Assembly (NCBI GenBank): GCA_029881635.1
Contig: JAOUMG010000116.1
Location: forward strand, 1 to 6,607
Length of the DNA stretch: 6,607 nucleotides
Origin: Paracoccaceae bacterium
GTDB lineage: Bacteria > Pseudomonadota > Alphaproteobacteria > Rhodobacterales > Rhodobacteraceae
Reading direction: 5' to 3'
This document shows positions 1 to 5,766 of the stretch, one piece after another. The translations under genes were made by a program, and so were the position numbers. Position 1 is the first letter of the stretch, and the number at the start of each line of letters is the position of its first letter. The notes under the pieces were generated by a model. It searched no databases, was not told the DNA's origin, and worked only from the letters and a program-made list of their open reading frames with translations.

Positions 1-18
1 GTCATATGTTCATGCCTT

Positions 19-738
19 TTATACCCATGTCACGTCGCCCAGAAATATATAACCCGCGCCGTAGATGGTTTTGATCAGGCGCGGATTTTTCGGGTCTTCG
101 CCAAGCTTGGTTCTGAGCCGCGAGATGCGCACATCCATGGCCCGGTCAAAGCTTTCGCCTGCGGCACCGCCCAGGGATTCCTGCATCTGAGCCCGGCTGA
201 TCAGGCGCTTGGGACTTTCCAGAAAGAGCCTCAGTACCTCGCCCTCGGCATGACTGAACGGTACCTCTTCACCATTGCTGCGGACCAGGATGTAACGATC
301 GAAATGGGCTGCCCAATCAGCGAAGTGGGCCGTGTCTGCACTACGGTCAGCATCGCTGCGCCCCTTGCGCAATCGCGCACGGATGCGGGCGACGACTTCA
401 GCGGGATCAAAGGGCTTGATAATGTAGTCATCGGCACCAAGCTCTAGCCCTGTCACCCGGTCCTGCACCTGTGCCCGCCCGGAAATGATGATGATCGCGG
501 CCCCGGATTCCAATGCCAGCCGATGCACCAGCGCCAGACCGTCGCGATCCGGCAGGCCCAGATCGACAAGGCAGACATCCGGCGTCGTCCGTTTCAGCGA
601 CGCCTCAAATTCCGTGGCGCGCGCATAGCAGGAGGTGCGAAACCCAGCCTCTTCGAGCGCGAGCGACAGCATCTGCCGGATTTCTGGTTCGTCATCCAGG
701 ATCGCGACATGCGCGCGCAGATCGGGGGAAGGGGTCAT
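19..738 (-). CDS. OmpR/PhoB-family DNA-binding response regulator
   Basis: This is a 239-residue cytoplasmic transcription factor switched by phosphorylation of its receiver domain. The receiver spans about residues 10-125: acidic pocket D15/D16, phospho-acceptor D59 in CLVDLGLP, S86 in IISGR and K108 in IIKPF, so every catalytic position is present. A winged-helix output domain of the OmpR/PhoB type covers about 138-235, with the recognition-helix region DVRISRLRTKLGEDP and the wing IKTIYGAGYIF near the C terminus. The length is normal for the family. The ATG at 738-736 is preceded by GAGGGA (750-745) at a 6-base spacing. That start overlaps the stop of the upstream hybrid kinase by 4 bases (ATGA), so the two are almost certainly co-translated partners. 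The gene ends 18 bases from the window edge and no terminator is visible. Its targets are unknown; the divergent promoter region at 2664-2868 is the natural candidate (inference). Confidence 0.95.
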   Translation of the reverse strand: MTPSPDLRAHVAILDDEPEIRQMLSLALEEAGFRTSCYARATEFEASLKRTTPDVCLVDLGLPDRDGLALVHRLALESGAAIIIISGRAQVQDRVTGLELGADDYIIKPFDPAEVVARIRARLRKGRSDADRSADTAHFADWAAHFDRYILVRSNGEEVPFSHAEGEVLRLFLESPKRLISRAQMQESLGGAAGESFDRAMDVRISRLRTKLGEDPKNPRLIKTIYGAGYIFLGDVTWV

Positions 739-2663
739 GCCGCATCCCTCAACGCCAGATGGGCGGCAAGATCGTCCATGGTGAACGGTTTGGTCAGTAC
801 CGGGATCACCCCTGCACGGATGCGCAACGTATCGCCGGGCGGCAGTGAGGTCATCAGCAACAGGCGCGCAGGATGACCGTGCGCAGCGAGGCTGGTGGCA
901 AATTCGACACCATTGATGCCGCCCGGCAGGCTGATGTCAGACAGAATCAGATCCAGCCCCGGCAGATCGACAAGGTCCTGTGCTTCTTCCGCGCTGGCAG
1001 CCTCGACGACGTTGTGGCCCAGACCCCGCAGCATTTCGCGAACCTCCGTGCGGATCTCGTCGGTATCTTCGATCAGCAAGACCAATAGCGGTTTGCCAGC
1101 ATCCGCTGCGACCCGGCGCAGAGGCAGGCGCAACGTCACCATGCCGCCGCCTTCGTCACGATTGGCCAGTTTGACCGTACCGCCATGCAGTTTGGTGTGA
1201 TCATAGACCATCGACAGGCCCAGCCCCGAACCTTCGCCGCCTTTGGTAGTGAAAAAGGGGTCGAGCCCATGTTCAAGGGCAGCCGCAGAAAACCCCGGCC
1301 CCGTGTCGGCCACGCTGATTTCAACCCAGGTATCGCGCACCGGGCGGGCAGTCAGAGTGATCCGTCCGGCCCCGCGGCCAATTGCATCGCGGGCATTGAG
1401 GATGAGGTTCAAAAGCGAGTCCTGCAGAGAACCGGCATCCAGCAGGATCGGGTCGACGAATTCAGCGCCCAAAATATCAAGACCAATTCCTTCGGGCAAA
1501 GAAGGCCCGGCCATGACCCGCAGGTCACTCAGCAGCGCCGCAAGATCGGTCGGTGTGGCGCGCACCTCACGCGGGCCGGTGATCGACGCGATCCGGTCAA
1601 GCAATGTGCCCCCCCGACGGGCTGCGGCAAGCGTAGCGCTGACCAGTTCCGAGGCGCCGTCTGGAAGGCCGGTCAGCCGCTCCAGCCGCCCCTGAAGCCC
1701 AAGGATAATCGTCAGAAGATTGGCAAAATCATGGGCCAGCCCAGAGGTGAGCTGTGCCGCCAATTCACGCTTGCCGCTTTGGGTAAGTGCCGCGCGTGTT
1801 TGGGTCTCTTCGGTCACATCGGCTGACAGCACATAAACGCCCTGCACCTGCCCGGCGGTGCCGCGGTCTGGGGTCAGTGCGATACGGATGCGTCGCCCGG
1901 ATGGATCATGGGTGATTTCAAAGACATTGGCCTCACCCTTCATGGCGCGCATCAGGTTCGGCTCGATCCGCGCAAAGGCATCCTCGCCGAGCGCATCTGA
2001 CACCGCGCGCCCGACAATGTCCGACAGGCTGCCCGGCATGACAGCGGATAACATCCGGTTGGAAAAGGTATAGCGATAATCAGGCCCGACATGCGCGATA
2101 TGGGCGGGCATCATTTCGGTGACAAGGCGGGTACGCGCCTCCATCTCGGTCAGTTCCCTCTTGGCCTCTTCCAGTGCGGCATTGGTCGCGGCAAGTTCGC
2201 GGTTGGCTTGGGCCAAACGCTCTGCATGGCCCAGAAGCTGGCCCGACAGTTCCTCTGACCGGCTACGCAGCAGCATTTCCTGGTGCTTGATTTCGGTGAT
2301 GTCGGTATAGACCGTCACCCAGCCACCCTGCGCCAAAGGCGACCCTTCGACGGAAATCACGCGGCCATTGGCGCGCGGCCGTTCCATGTAATGCGGCTGA
2401 AAGGCGCGGGCCTGCTCGACGCGGTCATGCACCGCCGCCTCCGGGTCCGGCACATCGCCATATTCGCCTGCAAGCACCAGATAGCGGATGGTATCTTCAA
2501 AAAGCGCACCGGGCGTTACCAGCGCGTCAGGCAGGCCAAACATGTCCTGAAACCGCCGGTTGCAGACCGCGAGCCGAAGATCGCTGTCATAGATCGACAG
2601 TGCCTGCTGGATCAGATTCAGGCCTGCCTGGGTCAGCTTTGCGCGCATATCGTCGCGGTGCAT
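735..2663 (-). CDS. Soluble PAS-containing hybrid sensor histidine kinase
   Basis: This 642-residue kinase is predicted to sense a cytoplasmic signal, autophosphorylate and control the response regulator encoded just downstream. Domains in order: an N-terminal PAS of the PAS_7 type (about 10-125, with SIYDSDLRLAVCNRRFQDMF and the end motif VYTDITEIK); a charged coiled coil (about 126-182); a second PAS-like domain (about 183-288, ending LSADVTEET); DHp with phospho-acceptor H311 in LAHDFANLLT; HATPase with N box N423 (LILNARDAI), G1 box DTGPG (453-457) and G2 box GGEGSGLGL (475-483); and a C-terminal receiver (about 525-640) with E532/D533, phospho-acceptor D576, T605 and K625. I see no signal peptide or membrane segment, so it should be cytosolic. 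The ATG at 2663-2661 has an excellent purine-rich site, AAGGAAGGAA on the minus strand (2678-2669). The stop overlaps the next gene by 4 bases. No HPt domain is visible here or elsewhere in the window. The PAS ligand is unknown. Confidence 0.95.
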   Translation of the reverse strand: MHRDDMRAKLTQAGLNLIQQALSIYDSDLRLAVCNRRFQDMFGLPDALVTPGALFEDTIRYLVLAGEYGDVPDPEAAVHDRVEQARAFQPHYMERPRANGRVISVEGSPLAQGGWVTVYTDITEIKHQEMLLRSRSEELSGQLLGHAERLAQANRELAATNAALEEAKRELTEMEARTRLVTEMMPAHIAHVGPDYRYTFSNRMLSAVMPGSLSDIVGRAVSDALGEDAFARIEPNLMRAMKGEANVFEITHDPSGRRIRIALTPDRGTAGQVQGVYVLSADVTEETQTRAALTQSGKRELAAQLTSGLAHDFANLLTIILGLQGRLERLTGLPDGASELVSATLAAARRGGTLLDRIASITGPREVRATPTDLAALLSDLRVMAGPSLPEGIGLDILGAEFVDPILLDAGSLQDSLLNLILNARDAIGRGAGRITLTARPVRDTWVEISVADTGPGFSAAALEHGLDPFFTTKGGEGSGLGLSMVYDHTKLHGGTVKLANRDEGGGMVTLRLPLRRVAADAGKPLLVLLIEDTDEIRTEVREMLRGLGHNVVEAASAEEAQDLVDLPGLDLILSDISLPGGINGVEFATSLAAHGHPARLLLMTSLPPGDTLRIRAGVIPVLTKPFTMDDLAAHLALRDAA

Positions 2664-2668
2664 GGGTT

Positions 2669-2678
2669 TCCTTCCTTC
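2669..2678 (-). promoter_or_regulatory. Ribosome binding site of the hybrid kinase
   Basis: Read on the minus strand, the 17 bases before the kinase ATG contain AAGGAAGGAA, a strong Shine-Dalgarno match ending 5 bases before the start codon. This fixes the start at 2663 and argues against the later in-frame ATG six codons in. Confidence 0.8.
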
Positions 2679-2690
2679 TGCATATGGCTA

Positions 2691-2709
2691 GCACCGATAG
2701 GCCCGGTGC
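2691..2709. repeat. 6-bp inverted repeat in the kinase leader
   Basis: GCACCG (2691-2696) and CGGTGC (2704-2709) are perfect inverted copies around a 7-base spacer. The repeat lies 12 bases upstream of the kinase ribosome binding site. It could form a small hairpin in the leader of the leftward mRNA or serve as a protein-binding site. Short repeats of this size also occur by chance. Confidence 0.35.
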
Positions 2710-2729
2710 CGGAAGGGGCAATGCTCTCT

Positions 2730-2738
2730 TGTTACAAT
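2730..2738 (+). promoter_or_regulatory. Candidate extended -10 promoter for the ligase-liv operon
   Basis: The bases TGTTACAAT match the extended -10 pattern TGnTATAAT at all but one position. At 16-18 bases upstream there is only GGAAGG-like sequence and no TTGACA-type -35, which fits either an extended -10 promoter or one needing an activator. Transcription would start around 2745, giving a leader of roughly 125 bases before the GTG of the ligase. The inverted repeat at 2736-2749 would sit on the start site. This is a pattern match only. Confidence 0.3.
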
Positions 2739-2749
2739 TCGAAAGAATT
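2736..2749. repeat. AATTC-GAAA-GAATT inverted repeat
   Basis: AATTC (2736-2740) and GAATT (2745-2749) flank the 4-base spacer GAAA. The repeat overlaps the end of the candidate -10 element and its predicted start site, a position typical of repressor operators. The arms are only 5 bases, so chance is a real alternative. Confidence 0.3.
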
Positions 2750-2794
2750 AGGCAAAAGTCACGAAACCTTTGACGGCGAACTATTTGCCAGCAA

Positions 2795-2808
2795 CGCTGA
2801 AAACAGCG
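2795..2808. repeat. CGCTG-AAAA-CAGCG inverted repeat
   Basis: CGCTG (2795-2799) and CAGCG (2804-2808) flank four A residues. No T-run follows on either side, so it does not look like an intrinsic terminator. It may be a protein-binding site or a leader hairpin of the rightward transcript. Confidence 0.3.
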
Positions 2809-2835
2809 CAAGAATCACTTTAAAGGTGAGTGTGA

Positions 2836-2853
2836 ACGTCGGCATACCGGCGT
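2836..2853 (+). promoter_or_regulatory. Leader hairpin abutting the ligase Shine-Dalgarno
   Basis: ACGTCGG (2836-2842) can pair with CCGGCGT (2847-2853) around a CATA loop, giving a 7-bp stem with one G-U pair in RNA. The stem ends at the base before the GGGGAGAG ribosome binding site (2854-2861). The hairpin leaves the site itself unpaired, and could hold it open or be the target of a regulator. Confidence 0.35.
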
Positions 2854-2861
2854 GGGGAGAG
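2854..2861 (+). promoter_or_regulatory. Ribosome binding site of the acyl-CoA synthetase
   Basis: GGGGAGAG lies 7 bases before the GTG at 2869. No ATG with a comparable site exists nearby in this frame; the next in-frame ATG is codon 53, which would remove part of the N-terminal domain. This supports the GTG start. Confidence 0.7.
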
Positions 2862-2868
2862 AAGCTTC

Positions 2869-4848
2869 GTGACCCAATCTACGCCTCAGGGCGACCTGCA
2901 GTCACTGCCCGCCCTTCTGGCCCGCAATGTGCAGGCCTTTGGTACCCTTCCGGCCTACCGTGAAAAGGAATTCGGCATCTGGCAAAGCTGGACCTGGGCC
3001 GAGGCATCCGAAGAAATCCGCGCCATGGCGCTGGGACTTCTTGTGCTGGGGCTGGAGCGTGGCGAACATGTTGCGATCATCGGCCGCAACCGTCCCGCGC
3101 TTTACTGGTCGATGGTGGCGATCAACATGTGCGGGGCCGTGCCGGTGCCGCTTTACCAGGACGCCGTGGCCGACGAAATGGCCTATGTTCTGGATCACTG
3201 CGGTGCGCGGTTCGTGATTGCCGAAGATCAGGAACAGGTCGACAAGGTTCTGGAAGTACAAGAAAAACTGGCGGGCACCGGAACGGTGCTGCACCACATC
3301 GCCTATCTTGATCCGCGCGGCATGCGCAAATACGACCATGCCCGGATGAATGCGCTGGCCGATGTGCAGGCCGAAGGGCGCGCTGCGGCCACCCGTCTGG
3401 GTGCCGATCTTGACGCAAGGATTGCCGGGCTGACCTATGACCATACTTGTGTGATGCTCTATACGTCCGGCACGACGGGCAAGCCCAAGGGCGTGGTTCT
3501 TTCGAACCGCAATATCATCGAAACATCGAAGAATTCGGCTGAATTCGACCACCTTGGACGGGGCGAGGAAGTGCTGGCCTATCTGCCAATGGCCTGGGTC
3601 GGCGATTTCATCTTTTCGATCGGTCAGGCGCTCTGGACCGGATTTACCGTCAATTGCCCCGAAAACGAAGCCACGATGATGACCGATCTGCGCGAAATCG
3701 GCCCTACCTATTTCTTCGCCCCGCCGCGTGTATTCGAAACCCAGCTGACCAATGTGATGATCCGTATGGAAGATGCGGGGCGGCTGAAAAAGCGTATGTT
3801 CGATCACTACATGGCCATTGCCCGCCGCGTTGGTCCGGCAATTCTGGATGGCAAGCCGGTTTCAGCCATGGACCGGTTCAGATACTGGCTGGGCAACATT
3901 CTGGTTTACGGGCCGCTGAAAAACACACTGGGCTTTTCGCGCGTGCGCGTTGGTTATACAGCGGGCGAGGCGATCGGGCCGGAGATTTTCGATTTTTACC
4001 GCTCGCTCGGCATCAACCTCAAACAGCTTTACGGCCAGACCGAAGCGTCGGTTTTCATCACCCAGCAGCCCGACGGGCAGGTGCGGTCCGATACCGTTGG
4101 CGTTCCCAGCCCCGGCGTCGAGGTGAAGATCGCCGAAAGCGGCGAGGTTTTCTACCGCTCGCCGGGAACCTTCGTCGAGTATTTCAAGAATGCCGAATCG
4201 ACCGCCTCGACCAAGGATGCCGAGGGCTGGGTCGCAACAGGCGATGCCGGTTTCTTCGAGGAAGGCACCGGTCATCTGCGGATCATCGACCGGGCGAAGG
4301 ATGTGGGGAAAATGGCGGACGGCCATCTTTTTGCACCCAAGTATATTGAAAATAAACTGAAGTTTTATCCCAACATTCTGGAAGCCGTGGTCTTTGGCGC
4401 AGGCCGCAATACCTGCACGGCCTTCATCAATATAGACCTGACGGCGGTCGGCAACTGGGCTGAGCGTAACAACATTGCCTATGCCAGTTATCAGGAGTTG
4501 AGCCAGCACCCGCAGGTTCTGGAGACCATAGCGGGCCATGTTGCCGAGGTGAACCGGTCAGTCGCGGACGACCCGATGCTGGCGGGCTGTCAGGTCCACC
4601 GCTTCTTGATCCTGCACAAGGAACTGGATGCCGATGATGGCGAGCTGACCCGCACCCGCAAGGTCCGCCGCAAGATCATCGAAGAGAAATTCAAGGATCT
4701 GATCGACGCGCTCTATGGCGGCAAGGGTGAGATCTATACCGAGACCGAAGTGACCTATGAAGACGGCCGCAAGGGCGCGATCAAGGCCACGCTGACGATC
4801 CGGGATGCGGTCGTGCAGCCGGTCGGCCAAAGGATGGCGGCGGAATGA
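2869..4848 (+). CDS. Long-chain-type acyl-CoA synthetase (AMP-forming)
   Basis: This 659-residue enzyme of the ANL (AMP-binding) superfamily should activate a carboxylic acid with ATP to an acyl-adenylate and then to an acyl-CoA in the cytoplasm. Visible core motifs: the A3 phosphate loop YTSGTTGKPKG (198-208); A5 LYGQTEAS (387-394) with the E392 position that contacts ATP/Mg; A7 WVATGDAG (454-461) with D459; the hinge region IIDRAKDVGK (472-481); and the C-terminal LTRTRKVRR, where K598 is the expected adenylation lysine. The length and the linker between A3 and A5 fit the long-chain/FAA1-like branch rather than short acetyl-CoA synthetases. However, members of this branch next to liv genes are often thought to act on other hydrophobic or aromatic acids, so the substrate is left open. 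The start is GTG with a good ribosome binding site. The stop overlaps the next gene's ATG (ATGA), placing it first in the transporter operon. No signal peptide or membrane segment is seen. Confidence 0.93.
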   Translation: MTQSTPQGDLQSLPALLARNVQAFGTLPAYREKEFGIWQSWTWAEASEEIRAMALGLLVLGLERGEHVAIIGRNRPALYWSMVAINMCGAVPVPLYQDAVADEMAYVLDHCGARFVIAEDQEQVDKVLEVQEKLAGTGTVLHHIAYLDPRGMRKYDHARMNALADVQAEGRAAATRLGADLDARIAGLTYDHTCVMLYTSGTTGKPKGVVLSNRNIIETSKNSAEFDHLGRGEEVLAYLPMAWVGDFIFSIGQALWTGFTVNCPENEATMMTDLREIGPTYFFAPPRVFETQLTNVMIRMEDAGRLKKRMFDHYMAIARRVGPAILDGKPVSAMDRFRYWLGNILVYGPLKNTLGFSRVRVGYTAGEAIGPEIFDFYRSLGINLKQLYGQTEASVFITQQPDGQVRSDTVGVPSPGVEVKIAESGEVFYRSPGTFVEYFKNAESTASTKDAEGWVATGDAGFFEEGTGHLRIIDRAKDVGKMADGHLFAPKYIENKLKFYPNILEAVVFGAGRNTCTAFINIDLTAVGNWAERNNIAYASYQELSQHPQVLETIAGHVAEVNRSVADDPMLAGCQVHRFLILHKELDADDGELTRTRKVRRKIIEEKFKDLIDALYGGKGEIYTETEVTYEDGRKGAIKATLTIRDAVVQPVGQRMAAE

Positions 4849-5666
4849 ACCAAATGAATTCAGAAGGTTACACCACCGCCGACGGCCGCAAGATCGGTGG
4901 CGTGTTGATGGAGATGAAAAACATCACCCTGAAATTTGGCGGGGTGAATGCGATCACCGATATTTCCTTTGATATCCGCGAAGGCGAGATCCGCGCGATC
5001 ATCGGGCCGAACGGGGCGGGCAAATCCTCCATGCTCAATGTCATCTCGGGCTTTTATGTTCCGCAGGAAGGCGAAGTCTGGTTCAAGGGCTACAAGCGCG
5101 GGCCGATGAAACCCTATGAGGTCGCCCGCCTCGGCATCGCGCGCACCTTCCAGAACATCGCGCTTTTTGACGGGATGTCGGTCCTTGACAACATCATGAC
5201 TGGGCGGCTGACCCATATGCAGACCGGACTTCTGGCCCAGTCGATCTGGTGGGGAAAGGCCGAAAAGGAAGAGACGGAGAACCGCGCGAAGGTCGAAAAG
5301 ATCATTGATTTCCTTGAGATACAGGCAATCCGCAAAACACCGGTGGGCCGTCTGCCCTATGGGTTGAAAAAGCGCGTGGAGCTGGCACGGGCGCTGGCCG
5401 CCGAACCGCAGTTGCTGCTTTTGGACGAACCGATGGCCGGCATGAACGTCGAGGAAAAAGAGGATATGTCCCGTTTCATCCTCGACGTGAACGACGAATT
5501 CGGCACCACCATCGCGCTGATCGAACACGATATGGGCGTGGTCATGGACCTGTCGGACCGGGTGGTCGTGATGGATTACGGCAAGAAGATCGGCGATGGC
5601 ACACCCGACGAGGTGCGCAAGAATCAGGCGGTCATCGACGCCTATCTGGGGGTGGCCCATGACTGA
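4845..5666 (+). CDS. livG: LivG-type ABC transporter ATP-binding protein
   Basis: This 273-residue ATPase powers a branched-chain-amino-acid-type (HAAT) importer from the cytoplasmic face. Motifs: Walker A GPNGAGKSS (54-62), Q-loop Q103 in RTFQNIALF, signature LPYGLKKRVELARAL (from 170), Walker B LLLLDEP (190-196) with E195, and H-loop H228 in LIEHDMGVVMDL. The C-terminal part, DGTPDEVRKNQAVIDAYLG, is the usual LivG ending. The signature reads LPYGL rather than LSGGQ, as in LivG-like proteins where a Y-G pair is common. About 22 residues precede the core at MEMKNITLKFGG, slightly more than in the classical protein. A later start at 4908 is possible, but the ATGA overlap with the ligase and an AAAGGA site at 4829-4834 favour 4845. 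The symbol denotes the family role; the substrate is not established and need not be an amino acid. Confidence 0.93.
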   Translation: MNQMNSEGYTTADGRKIGGVLMEMKNITLKFGGVNAITDISFDIREGEIRAIIGPNGAGKSSMLNVISGFYVPQEGEVWFKGYKRGPMKPYEVARLGIARTFQNIALFDGMSVLDNIMTGRLTHMQTGLLAQSIWWGKAEKEETENRAKVEKIIDFLEIQAIRKTPVGRLPYGLKKRVELARALAAEPQLLLLDEPMAGMNVEEKEDMSRFILDVNDEFGTTIALIEHDMGVVMDLSDRVVVMDYGKKIGDGTPDEVRKNQAVIDAYLGVAHD

Positions 5667-5766
5667 GCCAAGGCTGACCCGCATCCGTCCCGCGCCCGTC
5701 CCGCATCCGTCCCGCATCCGTCCCGACACGGCGTACGCCCAGGAAGGAAACCCTTCACATGTATGA
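5659..5766 (+). CDS. Possible 35-codon bridging ORF between livG and livH
   Basis: An ATG at 5659 opens an uninterrupted frame of 35 codons that ends with TGA at 5764-5766. It starts 8 bases before the end of livG (ATGACTGA) and stops 8 bases into livH, so it joins the two genes by overlaps at both ends. A G-rich stretch, GGGGGTGG, precedes it. The product would be proline- and arginine-rich because it reads through the 11-base repeats, and resembles no family I know. If translated, it may serve to carry ribosomes across the gap rather than to make a functional peptide. It may equally be a chance frame. Confidence 0.25.
   Translation: MTEPRLTRIRPAPVPHPSRIRPDTAYAQEGNPSHV
5678..5721 (+). repeat. 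Tandem 11-bp repeat, four copies
   Basis: The unit CCCGCATCCGT occurs at 5678-5688, 5700-5710 and 5711-5721. The copy at 5689-5699 differs at two bases (CCCGCGCCCGT), and a partial CCCG follows at 5722-5725. The array fills nearly half of the 92-base livG-livH gap. The period is not a multiple of three, which argues against a selected protein repeat and points to slippage expansion. Confidence 0.9.
5741..5750 (+). promoter_or_regulatory. Ribosome binding site of livH
   Basis: AGGAAGGAAA ends 8 bases before the ATG at 5759. It is a strong site, nearly identical to that of the hybrid kinase, and fixes the start of the permease independently of the bridging frame. Confidence 0.8.

Larger units (their letters stand above)
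2664..2868. other. Divergent intergenic control region
   Basis: These 205 bases separate the leftward kinase-regulator pair from the rightward ligase-transporter operon, so they must carry at least the promoter of one and probably both. The central part is visibly more AT-rich than the flanking genes. It contains one good rightward extended -10 match (2730-2738) and four short inverted repeats: 2691-2709, 2736-2749, 2795-2808 and 2836-2853. I found no convincing -35/-10 pair facing left and no supported small gene. The short open frames crossing this region are extensions of frames antisense to the kinase or out of frame with the ligase. Confidence 0.7.

Noticed and set aside
1185..1826. 213-codon plus-strand frame inside the kinase gene
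   Set aside because: It overlaps the DHp and ATPase domains of the kinase on the opposite strand and shows no domain of its own.
2681..2692. CATATGGCTAGC, the NdeI-NheI junction known from expression vectors
   Set aside because: The surrounding bases continue as ordinary leader sequence with no vector tag, linker or promoter, so this is a coincidence and not a cloning scar.
2770..2775. TTGACG as a -35 element facing right
   Set aside because: No -10-like hexamer occurs 16-18 bases downstream; the sequence there is GC-rich with no TATAAT resemblance.
2795..2810. Hairpin CGCTG-AAAA-CAGCG as an intrinsic terminator
   Set aside because: The stem is only 5 bp, no T-run follows in either direction, and no gene ends here: the flanking genes are divergent.
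2902..3807. 301-codon open frame antisense to the acyl-CoA synthetase
   Set aside because: It lies wholly within a gene with clear domain motifs on the other strand. Its product is histidine/glycine-rich with no recognisable domain, as expected from the complement of GC-rich codons.
5678..5725. The 11-bp array as a CRISPR or an integration site
   Set aside because: The units are directly adjacent with no spacers and are far too short for CRISPR repeats. No integrase or tRNA is nearby.
4860..5729. 289-codon open frame antisense to livG
   Set aside because: It mirrors the livG coding sequence, which has all ABC motifs. The translation is low in recognisable motifs and histidine-rich, typical of a shadow frame.
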